From contig NZ_CADIKB010000032.1 of assembly GCF_902859825.1 (NCBI RefSeq), positions 26,026 to 81,900 on the forward strand: a stretch of DNA of 55,875 bases. Direction: 5' to 3'. This document shows, in pieces, positions 6,953 through 15,941 of this stretch (positions within the stretch are counted from its first letter, which is position 1; each line of letters starts with the position of its first letter). This DNA comes from Paraburkholderia phenoliruptrix. Lineage in GTDB: Bacteria > Pseudomonadota > Gammaproteobacteria > Burkholderiales > Burkholderiaceae. Below the pieces are notes generated by a model. That model was not told the DNA's origin and searched no databases. It worked only from the letters and a program-made list of their open reading frames with translations. The position numbers were made by a program, and so were the translations under genes.

Positions 6953-8342
6953 GGCCGGGCTTGTCGTGCTGGAGAAGGACCGCGTTGTCGCGCTCGACCA
7001 CGCGGCACACTCGGCCGGGATCGTGCCCGGCATGCGCCGCGGTGGCGTGTTGACGCTCGTCCCCGACGCGGTCATCCGGGAACGTGATCTCACCCGTGAA
7101 GCGGAGCTGGTTCGTGGCGTGGCGTTCGCCCTGCTGCAGTTCACCCCCCACGTGGTGCTGGCAGAGGAATCGGTCGTGCTGGCCGACGTCTCGGCGAGCC
7201 TGCGCCTCTTCGGCGGCATTCGGCCACTGCGCCGGCGGGCGGGTCAAACGGTGACCGCGTTCGGCGTGACCGCGACACTTGCCGTTGCCCCTACGGGGCA
7301 GGCCGCGTGGCTCTTCGCCCGGTCATCGGCTGGCAGCGCGCTCACGTTGCGCTCCGTCGACCGTACGCTGCGTCGCGTGCCGTTACCTGCCCTGCCGCCG
7401 GCGCGCCCCTACGCCGAATGGTTCGACGGACTGGGATGCGAAACGGTCGACGACGTCCGGCGACTACCCCGCGCAGGCCTCAAGAAGCGCTGCGGCACGG
7501 CCCTGCTGGATGCGCTCGATCGCGCGACGGGCGCGGCGCCCGAAGTGTACGAATGGCTGGAGTTGCCCCCCACCTTCAGCGCGCGGCTCGAGCTGCCCGA
7601 CCGGATCGAGCATGCGGAAGCCGTGCTGTTCGCGGCGCGACGGCTGATCCTGCAGATGACCGGCTGGCTGTCGGCACGACAGCTGGCGATCGCGCGGTTT
7701 GTACTTGAGCTCGAGCATGAACGCGGCCGCGCGGCGGTGCCGCCGACGGCAATCGAAGTTGCCCTCGCGGAACCGACGTCGCGCGAGGACCACCTCGTGC
7801 GCCTTCTGAAAGAACGGCTGGGCCGCGTCGAGCTGGCCGCGCCGGTTATCGCCGTTCGTCTTGACGCGAAGGACGTGCGCGAAGCGGATGCGCCCAGCGA
7901 GTCGCTGTTTCCGGAGCCCGGCGGCTCGCCGCGGGATCACGCGCGCCTGATGGAACTGCTCGTCGCCCGGCTCGGCGCGCAGAACGTGCTCAAGGCGGCT
8001 CCGGTTGCCGACCACCGCCCGGAAGTCGCCGCACGCTGGCTTCCCATCGGCGAGACCGCCAGGCCCATGTTGCCGCCGCCAGGTCTTCCGCGACCCACCT
8101 GGCTTCTCGACAACCCGGTGCAGCTCATCATGCGCAGCCACCGTCCGTTCTACGGCACGCCGCTGCGCATGGTCTCGCCGGGCGAACGGATCGAGGTCGG
8201 CTGGCAGGATGGATATCCGGTGACGCGAGACTATTTTGTCGCGGAGTCCGAAGACGCGGTGCACTACTGGGTCTTCCGGGAGCGTGTAAGCGCCGTCGAG
8301 GAACGCGAGCCGCGCTGGTTCCTGCACGGGCTTTTCGGGTAA
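6873..8342 (+). CDS. imuB: ImuB, Y-family polymerase-like hub protein
   Basis: A 489-residue protein of the Y-family DNA polymerase fold that lacks polymerase activity in studied homologues. It opens with MQLWIGVHLPHLALESFLPR, includes the little-finger-type region and ends with the ImuB tail (GWQDGYPVTRDYFVAESEDA; WVFRERVSAVEEREPRWFLH). The usual catalytic acidic residues of DinB are not evident, in line with the family's role as a scaffold that links DnaE2, ImuA and the sliding clamp. It starts inside imuA and stops five bases before dnaE2, so the three genes form one operon. Confidence 0.92.
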   Translation: MQLWIGVHLPHLALESFLPRSSTPRHEAGLVVLEKDRVVALDHAAHSAGIVPGMRRGGVLTLVPDAVIRERDLTREAELVRGVAFALLQFTPHVVLAEESVVLADVSASLRLFGGIRPLRRRAGQTVTAFGVTATLAVAPTGQAAWLFARSSAGSALTLRSVDRTLRRVPLPALPPARPYAEWFDGLGCETVDDVRRLPRAGLKKRCGTALLDALDRATGAAPEVYEWLELPPTFSARLELPDRIEHAEAVLFAARRLILQMTGWLSARQLAIARFVLELEHERGRAAVPPTAIEVALAEPTSREDHLVRLLKERLGRVELAAPVIAVRLDAKDVREADAPSESLFPEPGGSPRDHARLMELLVARLGAQNVLKAAPVADHRPEVAARWLPIGETARPMLPPPGLPRPTWLLDNPVQLIMRSHRPFYGTPLRMVSPGERIEVGWQDGYPVTRDYFVAESEDAVHYWVFRERVSAVEEREPRWFLHGLFG

Positions 8343-8347
8343 TCGCC

Positions 8348-11300
8348 ATGGCGCCGACCTACGGCGCACTGCCCGACTATGCGGAGCTTCAGTGCGCGTC
8401 CAACTTTTCCTTTCTGCACGGCGCATCGCACGCCGAGGATCTCGCTGCCCGTGCCGCGCAGCTCGGCTATGCCGCACTGGCTGTCACGGACGAATGTTCG
8501 CTTGCCGGCGTCGTGCGCGCGCACGTCGAGGCGAAGAAGGCCGGGCTGCCGTTCATCGTCGGGTCGCACTTCCACCTGACCAACGCCGACGGCTCGCCGG
8601 CCCTGTCATTCACCGCACTGGCGATGACGCGCGAAGGCTATGGCAACCTGTCCGAGCTGATCACGCTCGGCCGCATGCGCGCACACAAGGGCAGTTACCG
8701 GCTCGCGCCGCTGGATCTCGCGCACCCGGAAAAGCCCTTTGGACACCTGCGGGGACTGCCCGGGTGCGTCGCGATCCTGTCACCGGACTACCCCGCCGAT
8801 GAAAACAGACTGGATACGCAGGTCGAGTGGTTCGTCCAGACCTTCGGCGATCGCGCATGGGTCGCACTGACATTGCACGCGCGTGCAATGGACGATATTC
8901 ACCGCGGCACCGTCGAACACGTCGCGGCGCGTCACGGCGTTCCCGTCGTCGCGACCGGCGCGCCCGTCATGCACGTGCGTTCGCGCAAGCCGCTGCAGGA
9001 CGTGCTGACGGCGATCCGGGTCGGCAGACCGGTCGCCGGATGCGGCTATGATCTCGCGCCCAACGCTGAGCGGCACCTGCGATCGCGTCTGCGGCTCGCC
9101 AACCTGTATTCGCAGCGCACGCTCGAGGAGACGCTTCGGATCGCTCGCCTGTGCACGTTTTCACTCGACGAGCTGCGCTATGAGTATCCCGACGAGCTGG
9201 TGCCGGCCGGCCATACGCCGGCAAGCTACCTGAGACAGGAGACCTACATCGGCGCACATCGCCGCTGGCCAGCGGGCATCCCGCATCAGGTACAGCAGCA
9301 GATCGAACACGAGCTCGCGCTGATCGGGGATCTGCGCTACGAGCCGTACTTTCTGACGGTCTACGACATCGTCCGGTTCGCGCGCAGCGAAGGCATCCTG
9401 TGCCAGGGGCGCGGCTCGGCGGCCAACTCGGCCGTGTGCTTTGCCCTTGGCGTGACCGAAGTGGATCCTGCGCGCTCGTCGATGCTGTTCGAGCGGTTCA
9501 TCTCGAAAGAGCGGGGTGAGCCGCCGGACATCGACGTCGATTTCGAGCATCAGCGCCGCGAGGAGGTCGTGCAGTACATCTACCGCAAGTACGGGCGAGA
9601 TCGGGCAGCGCTGACGGCCGCCGTGACAACGTACCGCCCACGCAGCGCGCTGCGCGAATCGGGCAAGGCACTCGGCGTGGATCCGGCAATCGTTGATCGC
9701 GTCGCGAAGGCCCATCAGTGGTTCGATTCGAGCGACGATCTGCTCAACCGCTTCGCCGAGGCCGGTCTCGACCCTGAAGCACCGCTGATCGTGCAGTGGG
9801 CAAATTTCGCGGCGCTGCTCGTGGGCTTTCCACGACATCTGTCGCAGCACAGTGGTGGCTTCGTGATCAGCCGCGGCAAGCTGTCGAGGCTGGTGCCGAT
9901 CGAGAACGCTGCGATGGCCGACCGCTCAATCATCCAGTGGGACAAGGACGACATCGAGGCACTCGGCCTGCTGAAGATCGACGTGCTCGCACTGGGCATG
10001 CTGTCGGCGATCCGTCGCGCACTCGACATCATTGCCGAGAAACGCGGCGAGCCGTTCGAACTGCAGGACATTCCTGCCGAAGATCCCGAGACCTACAAGA
10101 TGATCTGTCGCGCCGATACGGTCGGCGTATTCCAGATCGAATCGCGCGCGCAGATGAGCATGCTGCCCCGCCTGCAGCCGCGCTGCTTTTACGATCTCGT
10201 GATCGAGGTCGCGATCGTGCGCCCGGGCCCGGTGCAGGGCGGCATGGTGCATCCCTACCTGCGCCGGCGACAGGGACTGGAGCCCGTCACCTATCCGAGT
10301 CCGCAGATGGAGCAGGCGCTCTCGCGCACGCTCGGCGTGCCGATCTTTCAGGAGCAGGTGATGCAGGTCGCGATTCTCGCGGCAGGATTCACCGCCGGGG
10401 AGGCCGACCAGCTGCGTCGCGCGATGGCTGCGTGGCGCCGCAAGGGCGGACTCGAAGCCTACTACGACCGCATCGTGAACGGGATGCTCGAGCGCGGCTA
10501 CGACCGCGAGTTTGCCGAAGCGATCTTTGCGCAGATCCAGGGCTTCGGCGAATATGGCTTTCCGGAGAGTCACGCAGCGAGCTTCGCCCTGCTCGTCTAC
10601 GCGAGCGCGTGGCTGAAGTGTCATGAGCCGGTCGCGTTTCTCGTGGCCATGCTCAACAGTCAGCCGATGGGTTTCTATTCGCCGTCGCAGCTCGTGCAGG
10701 ACGCAAAACGCCACGGCGTGAAGGTGCTGCCCGTCGACGTGACGCTCAGCAACTGGGACTCGGCAGTCGAGGGCAGATCGACTCGAGCGCCGGTCCGCCT
10801 CGGCATGTCGCTGGTACGCGGCCTGAAAGAAGAAGCCGCCGCGCGCATCGAGCTCGCGCGGGCTGTTCGGCCGTTCGTCGATGTCTCCGATCTGGCAAGA
10901 CGCGCGCAGCTCGATCGCAAGGATCTGCAGGCGCTCGCGGCAGCCGACGCATTGCGCTCGCTCGCCGGCGATCGGCGCGCGGCGCTCTGGCAGGCGGTGG
11001 CTGCGGTACCCGACCGGGATCTGCTGCGCGGGGCCACCGATGACGACGTGACGCCGGTCCTCTCGCCGATGACAGAAGGTCAGCAGATCGTCAGTGATTA
11101 CCGGACCCTGGGTCTGACGCTCGGCAGGCACCCGCTGGAACTGCTGCGCCCTCGCCTGCTTGCCCAGCGCCTGCTGCCGGCGTCGACGCTGGCCGGCTTC
11201 CGGAACGGACAGCTCGCACGGGCCTGCGGCATCGTGACGGTCCGGCAACGCCCCGGCACGGCGAAGGGGGTGATGTTCGTCACGCTTGAGGATGAGACCG

Positions 11301-11491
11301 GGCAGGTCAACGTCATCATCTGGCCGTCCCTGCTGGAAAAGCAGCGACGCGAAGCGCTCGGCGCGTCACTGCTTGCCGTGTACGGCGTCTGGCAGCGCGA
11401 GGGGGAAGTGCGCCACCTCGTCGCGCACCGGCTGGTTGATGCGTCCCATCTGCTCGGCTCGCTTGTCACGTCGACGCGAAACTTCCATTAG
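8348..11491 (+). CDS. dnaE2: DnaE2 error-prone DNA polymerase III alpha
   Basis: A 1,047-residue C-family polymerase, normal length for DnaE2. An N-terminal PHP domain begins YAELQCASNFSFLHGASHAE. The polymerase core follows with the conserved GRGSAANSAVCFALGVTEVD, the catalytic acidic motif PPDIDVDFEHQRREEV and the QHSGGFVIS segment. Near the C-terminus an OB-fold reads GVMFVTLEDETGQVNVIIWP. DnaE2 performs damage-induced mutagenic synthesis together with ImuA and ImuB. Nothing looks broken. On an accessory replicon the cassette would raise damage tolerance and mutation rate of the host. Confidence 0.96.
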   Translation: MAPTYGALPDYAELQCASNFSFLHGASHAEDLAARAAQLGYAALAVTDECSLAGVVRAHVEAKKAGLPFIVGSHFHLTNADGSPALSFTALAMTREGYGNLSELITLGRMRAHKGSYRLAPLDLAHPEKPFGHLRGLPGCVAILSPDYPADENRLDTQVEWFVQTFGDRAWVALTLHARAMDDIHRGTVEHVAARHGVPVVATGAPVMHVRSRKPLQDVLTAIRVGRPVAGCGYDLAPNAERHLRSRLRLANLYSQRTLEETLRIARLCTFSLDELRYEYPDELVPAGHTPASYLRQETYIGAHRRWPAGIPHQVQQQIEHELALIGDLRYEPYFLTVYDIVRFARSEGILCQGRGSAANSAVCFALGVTEVDPARSSMLFERFISKERGEPPDIDVDFEHQRREEVVQYIYRKYGRDRAALTAAVTTYRPRSALRESGKALGVDPAIVDRVAKAHQWFDSSDDLLNRFAEAGLDPEAPLIVQWANFAALLVGFPRHLSQHSGGFVISRGKLSRLVPIENAAMADRSIIQWDKDDIEALGLLKIDVLALGMLSAIRRALDIIAEKRGEPFELQDIPAEDPETYKMICRADTVGVFQIESRAQMSMLPRLQPRCFYDLVIEVAIVRPGPVQGGMVHPYLRRRQGLEPVTYPSPQMEQALSRTLGVPIFQEQVMQVAILAAGFTAGEADQLRRAMAAWRRKGGLEAYYDRIVNGMLERGYDREFAEAIFAQIQGFGEYGFPESHAASFALLVYASAWLKCHEPVAFLVAMLNSQPMGFYSPSQLVQDAKRHGVKVLPVDVTLSNWDSAVEGRSTRAPVRLGMSLVRGLKEEAAARIELARAVRPFVDVSDLARRAQLDRKDLQALAAADALRSLAGDRRAALWQAVAAVPDRDLLRGATDDDVTPVLSPMTEGQQIVSDYRTLGLTLGRHPLELLRPRLLAQRLLPASTLAGFRNGQLARACGIVTVRQRPGTAKGVMFVTLEDETGQVNVIIWPSLLEKQRREALGASLLAVYGVWQREGEVRHLVAHRLVDASHLLGSLVTSTRNFH

Positions 11492-11537
11492 GAACCGGCG
11501 TACCATACTGACGCACCTTCTTTCAAGGAGAGCGACC

Positions 11538-11894
11538 ATGTGCTATTCAGCCCAGATCGTGGCGGACTATCGCAAGTATGTCAGGATGTTTGGAGCACAC
11601 ATGAGCATTCGCGAGTTCGCGCAACTGTACTGGGAACGCTCCGAGGGCAACAACGTCAAGATTCCGAAGGCAATGGACGCCGCGTTCTCGGTGCCCGCGA
11701 CGGACGAGGAACGTCGGATCAAGGAAGCGATCGACCGGTTCAACAGCGAGCAGGCAACAAAGCTGGAACAGGAACTGTTCAAACAGCGCGCGCGACTCGC
11801 CGACATAGACCTTACTACGAACATCGACTGGCGGCCTGAGCAAGGCGGGGCGTTAGCGACAAGCGGAACAATCCGCGCCATACTGGGTTACTAA
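11538..11894 (+). pseudogene. SRAP (YedK/HMCES-like) gene, C-terminal part lost
   Basis: The ATG at 11538 has a good ribosome binding site (AAGGAG) and begins MCYSAQIVADYRKYVRMF. Cys2 is the catalytic cysteine that SRAP proteins bare by methionine removal and crosslink to abasic sites in single-stranded DNA. About 89 residues follow the family as far as LFKQRARLADI; the sequence then switches to unrelated residues (DLTTNIDWRPEQGG) and stops at residue 118, against about 250-300 for a full protein. The rest of the SRAP domain, including the active-site Glu and His, is missing. The break at about 11805 is the junction with the nuclease cluster. SRAP genes often accompany SOS cassettes, so this was probably its partner gene. 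Confidence 0.75.
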
Positions 11895-11896
11895 AA

Positions 11897-13681
11897 ATGA
11901 GTGGCACCGTTAGCCAATTTTTTGACGCTCTCAACGTTCAAGAGGCGGCCTTTATTCCCGAGTTTGCCTCGGACAGCCGCGGTCTGATCCTGAAGGCCGC
12001 GATCAACGAGCTTGACTGGTACTACTACAACCTGTCTCAGTGCAAGGCCGCTACCTTTGACCGGACCGAACAGTTCTACCTGCTTCAACTGGGCGTTGCG
12101 CGTCTAATCAAGCTTTCGCTGGAAGCCCGTCCAGCGTTCAGTGTTCCGAGCGTGATGTTCCAGCGTGACCCCGGCATCGCCCTTCCCGTTCTACAGATTG
12201 TAGCGGGGCTGGGCATGATCGAACATGGCCGACGCATTGCGCAATCGGCATTGACCGGACTTTGCAGCATCGAACGCACGGGGGCAAACGAGTTCCTGAT
12301 TCGTTTGCCGTCTGTCGTTCCCGACGACGAATATTATGAAAGGGCAATCGCAGAACACTACAGAGCGCAATCGCGCAGGCGCATCGAGCTGCTCTTTGAA
12401 TCGGACTTTGGACGGCAGAGAGGCGAAGAAGTCGGAGAGACGCTTAAGAAATTGGTTTACCCGTTTCAGCGTCATTTCATCGGGTATCACGCGGCTCCCA
12501 TCCTTGACGATTATTTTTTCACCGTTGCCTTCAGCGAAATCCAGCTGACTGACGGATACGACTCGTTTCACGGCTTGGTGGAGTTCGGCGGAATACCCTA
12601 CCAAAAATATATTCTTGTCCTGACTTTTCTCGTCGCCATTTCAATACGCCATGAGCGATTCGCCGAGGCGCTGGTTGAAAAGGAACCTGGAGTCAAACTG
12701 GACAACGTTCTGACGATCACGTCCGAAACCGAGCCCTTCATCGAAAGCATCAGGGACGCGATCAACCAGTTCGGCGCGGTCTATGAGGGGTTTGAAGATG
12801 CAACGCTGGAAGATGCCCGGCGCATCTTTGAGGTCCTTTCTGTCGGTCGAAGGAATACGGTCCTTCTCAACCGACCCGCAGCGCCGCTGCCCATGATGGT
12901 CCAGTCATCGGATCAAAGCTTCATCCGGTCTATCGCTGCTGCGCGCCTGAGCCCGATGCAGTTCCTTCTCGATTCATTGAGACACCATTTTCCGCGTGAC
13001 TACGACAAGCATCAGCAGTCTCGCGAAAAGACGATGCAGACGGCCATCAAGCGCGTGATGGATGACGCGTTCGACGGACTCATGTACCTCGAGAACATCA
13101 AGGTCAGACTGGGTGGGCGCGAGATCACCGATATCGATCTGGTGGTGATGGAAGAAAGCACCGGTACAGTCTTCCTCTGCCAGCTCAAATATCAGGATAT
13201 GTTTGGGGCAGATCTCCGGTCGAAGCACGCCCGGACGAGCAGGCTTCGAGAGCAGACGGTCCGCTGGCTGGCGTCGCTGGACGAATGGATCGAGGCAGTT
13301 GGGGAGGCTGGTGTTCGTGCTTCTCTCAGATTGCCACGGCGATTCCCGCCCTTGCGCATCTATCGCCTCGTTATATCGAGGCACTACAGCTATCCGCTGA
13401 AAGATCTGGCGCAAAATTCCGATACGGCGCACGCCAACTGGTATCAATTCTTCAATTCGATCGAGCTTGTGAAGTTGGAGATGCGCGGTGGGCACAAGCT
13501 GGGTGACCTCGTGGCTATGCTGAAGAAGATGGAAGCGCCAGGAGGCCAGCAGGCACACCATGACGAACCACGGAGCGAATGGATCATTGAGAGTCTAAAA
13601 TTCACTGTCGTTCAGGAAGAAGCGGATCGCCTGCCCGACTCTTCGCACGCGCAGCGTCCACAGCAGGCAGATCGCGGATAG
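11897..13681 (+). CDS. Unrecognised 594-aa protein with C-terminal PD-(D/E)XK-like motif
   Basis: I do not recognise residues 1-370: a mostly soluble, probably alpha-helical region (for example ILKAAINELDWYYYNLSQCK and FHGLVEFGGIPYQKYILVL), with no signal peptide or clear membrane anchor. Residues 409-431 read EITDIDLVVMEESTG...FLCQLKYQ, which fits the restriction-endonuclease-like pattern D-x(n)-(E/Q)-x-K (D412/D414, Q429, K431) with helix-strand context on both sides. The tail after 560 is polar. No classical ribosome binding site is visible before the ATG at 11897, which lies two bases after the truncated SRAP stop. It heads a run of plus-strand genes with two further nuclease-like proteins. 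Composition is less GC-rich than the dnaE2 side. A defence role is inference. Confidence 0.75.
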   Translation: MSGTVSQFFDALNVQEAAFIPEFASDSRGLILKAAINELDWYYYNLSQCKAATFDRTEQFYLLQLGVARLIKLSLEARPAFSVPSVMFQRDPGIALPVLQIVAGLGMIEHGRRIAQSALTGLCSIERTGANEFLIRLPSVVPDDEYYERAIAEHYRAQSRRRIELLFESDFGRQRGEEVGETLKKLVYPFQRHFIGYHAAPILDDYFFTVAFSEIQLTDGYDSFHGLVEFGGIPYQKYILVLTFLVAISIRHERFAEALVEKEPGVKLDNVLTITSETEPFIESIRDAINQFGAVYEGFEDATLEDARRIFEVLSVGRRNTVLLNRPAAPLPMMVQSSDQSFIRSIAAARLSPMQFLLDSLRHHFPRDYDKHQQSREKTMQTAIKRVMDDAFDGLMYLENIKVRLGGREITDIDLVVMEESTGTVFLCQLKYQDMFGADLRSKHARTSRLREQTVRWLASLDEWIEAVGEAGVRASLRLPRRFPPLRIYRLVISRHYSYPLKDLAQNSDTAHANWYQFFNSIELVKLEMRGGHKLGDLVAMLKKMEAPGGQQAHHDEPRSEWIIESLKFTVVQEEADRLPDSSHAQRPQQADRG

Positions 13682-13795
13682 GGGCCAATCGAAGACTGAT
13701 CGTGCAACAGCGCGTCCCGCCGCGCTAGCGGGCGCGATAGAGGCATTTGAATAACGGGACAAAGAGGGGCTGGCCCACGCGGAATTCATTGCGCA

Positions 13796-14902
13796 TTGAG
13801 CGCTCCGAAAATCGACAAAATTCAACAACGGTCCATCAGGATGCCGATATTTCAAGAAATCGAAGACGTTCAGGAACTGGCAAAGCTCTCGGATATGCTT
13901 ACGGCCAGAATTTCGCGGCAGGCTCGACACAAGAGGACCAGAGTCGTCGGATATCCAAGTGGCAAGGCTGAGTTTCCGGTCAACTTCGAGTCAAAGAACG
14001 GATCTACCGTCTTGTGGTGGTCCAGCAAACCATCCGATGACGGCGAGGCCATCATCAATCTGATTGGTACGGGAGATCCCGACAGCAGCAGACTCCTGCT
14101 CATCGATCTGCAGTTCAATGTGCCCATTCGCAGGTTTGCACGCCGGCACGGCGGTGCTTTCGTGCGCGAGCTTGAATCCGGTGCCGTCCTGCTCGCGCAC
14201 CGTGGCATCGTGACGCGTGGAAAATCCCGCGTCCCGAGAGAGTCGCTCCTTGCCGAAACCTCGGCAACCACGTCGGGCGTAACGAGTTCTGCCGGTCTGC
14301 TGGAGCTCTTCCTTGTTGCGTCGCTCGACTCGGACACGCTCCTGCACGACATCGCCAACTTTTCTCAAGAGATTCGCAGAGCGGCCGAGGTCGTCATGGA
14401 TGGCGTGGAATCAGCAGTCCCAGACAAGCCGCCTTATTCCAACAGAGCAGCTTTTGACACCGGGCTGGGCGAGTACTTCGACGAGTTCTCGGGCCGGCGC
14501 GCCCTCCCGTCAAGGGATGCAGTGATTGTGCTGGTCCGGCATGGCAGCGTTGTCAGGCAACTGAGCGAAGCACTGAAACGGACCGGAAAGGTCTATAAGT
14601 CCGCACTGGTGGATCTGGCCGTCGTTACGAAGGATGCCGCTTACCTCTTTGAGGTCAAGACATCAACTGATACTGCCTCCGTGTACATGGCGGTCGGCCA
14701 ACTCTGTATTCACGCCATCGCGCTGGCGAAACAGTTCTCCGGCAAAGCCGTGCATAAAGTGATGGTAGTTCCTGGTTCGCCGCCGCACAGCATCCGGGAG
14801 CGGCTGCAGGACGAACTCGCCATCAAGGTCCTCAGCTATGAGTGGAATCGCGCCGGCCCCGTAACCTTTAATCCGGTCGATCTGCGTTCCATCGTCCGAT
14901 GA
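13796..14902 (+). CDS. PD-(D/E)XK nuclease-like protein, function unknown
   Basis: A protein of up to 368 residues. Near the C-terminus the segment ALVDLAVVTKDAAYLFEVKT is a clean PD-(D/E)XK core (D273, E286-x-K288), followed by a helix with the conserved Gln of many such nucleases (AVGQLCIHA, Q302). The N-terminal 250 residues are unassigned; they contain LLLIDLQFNVPIRRFARRHG and LLELFLVASLDSDTLLHDIA. The open frame starts with TTG at 13796, but the ATG at 13841 (MPIFQEIEDVQELAKLSDML) is an equally good start and would give 353 residues. It lies 114 bases after the 594-aa gene and 46 before the CoiA-like gene, same strand. No catalytic residue appears lost, so an active nuclease is plausible. 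Confidence 0.75.
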   Translation: MSAPKIDKIQQRSIRMPIFQEIEDVQELAKLSDMLTARISRQARHKRTRVVGYPSGKAEFPVNFESKNGSTVLWWSSKPSDDGEAIINLIGTGDPDSSRLLLIDLQFNVPIRRFARRHGGAFVRELESGAVLLAHRGIVTRGKSRVPRESLLAETSATTSGVTSSAGLLELFLVASLDSDTLLHDIANFSQEIRRAAEVVMDGVESAVPDKPPYSNRAAFDTGLGEYFDEFSGRRALPSRDAVIVLVRHGSVVRQLSEALKRTGKVYKSALVDLAVVTKDAAYLFEVKTSTDTASVYMAVGQLCIHAIALAKQFSGKAVHKVMVVPGSPPHSIRERLQDELAIKVLSYEWNRAGPVTFNPVDLRSIVR

Positions 14903-14948
14903 TGCGCTCAAGTGGGTACGTGTTTTCAATCCTGTTCCGGGGATAGGC

Positions 14949-15824
14949 ATGGGTAGCATGGGATTGGCAATCGTCGACGGCGCTCGTTGCAAGCCTCGCC
15001 CGGGATTGAAGGGGGCCTGCCCCGCGTGCGGGCGAACCGCCATCGCAAGGTGCGGCGATCTCAATCGATGGCACTGGGCTCATGCGGGTCGACGCCACTG
15101 CGATCCATGGTATGAAAACGAAGGACCGTGGCACCGTGAGTGGAAACAGCGGTTTCCGCTCGACATGCACGAGATAGTGCACTTCGATCACGTACGTGGG
15201 GAAAAGCATGTTGCCGACATCAGGCGTCCTGATGGACTGGTGATCGAACTCCAGAACTCCCCCATGGACATCGAAGAGATGGAAAGCCGGGAACGCTTCT
15301 ACGGCGAGAAAATGATCTGGATTGTGAACGCTGAACGGTTTAAGTCTCAGATCCATTTGTTCGATGCCCTGCCCGATCCAGATGCCGATTTTGTAGCGGA
15401 CCTCGTCTTCTTCCCGCCTCATCCTCTGTGGGTACGAAACCGGGCGAGCACCGAAAAGGGGGATGGAAGCGGTCTGATGTTTTACCGGCGCTCCGAGACT
15501 CCCCCCGGTAGTTCCATGGTAGCGCCCCACATGGGACGCGAGGTGATTGATCTCGTCCGGCGCCACTATGTTGGTCATCACCCGTGTCTGTGGAAGAAGC
15601 CGAGGGAAGTCTGGTTACGCTCGACCCGGCTCACCTTTCTCGATTTCGGCTCAGACGAGATGTGGGTAGTCCGGCGCTATGGTCCCGAGAAGTTATTTTG
15701 TTTGCAGCGGGCGTCAAAGCAGGCGCTGATTAGCTCGATCCTGGACGGAAAGGCTCCGGTTGTTGCAAGTTCCGATGTCTCATTCTTGGATAGCGAGGCC
15801 CTGAAGAAACGGATTTTTCGCTAA
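14949..15824 (+). CDS. CoiA-like nuclease with N-terminal zinc-ribbon-like segment
   Basis: A 291-residue protein resembling competence protein CoiA and related nucleases. Residues 24-50 hold a Cys-rich segment (CPACGRTAIARCGDLNRWHW, then AH and a further Cys), as in CoiA-like proteins. The nuclease part follows: EGPWHREWKQRFP, then EKHVADIRRPDGLVIELQNS, giving D90 and E100-x-Q102 as the PD-(D/E)XK-type core, and ESRERFYGEKMIWIVNAERF, which is highly typical. CoiA-like domains occur in competence and in mobile or defence loci. Here the context (two more nuclease-like genes and an Abi-like gene) favours defence over competence. The C-terminal 120 residues are unassigned. Confidence 0.78.
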   Translation: MGSMGLAIVDGARCKPRPGLKGACPACGRTAIARCGDLNRWHWAHAGRRHCDPWYENEGPWHREWKQRFPLDMHEIVHFDHVRGEKHVADIRRPDGLVIELQNSPMDIEEMESRERFYGEKMIWIVNAERFKSQIHLFDALPDPDADFVADLVFFPPHPLWVRNRASTEKGDGSGLMFYRRSETPPGSSMVAPHMGREVIDLVRRHYVGHHPCLWKKPREVWLRSTRLTFLDFGSDEMWVVRRYGPEKLFCLQRASKQALISSILDGKAPVVASSDVSFLDSEALKKRIFR

Positions 15825-15941
15825 GGGCTAACCTGTAGGACGAGGAGTCCGCCAATCGGACTCCATTCAAACCTGCGGGAATTTTCACAGGTCACATGGA
15901 CAACTGAACTGCTTTGCGACAATGAGTCGGGAGGAATAGCA

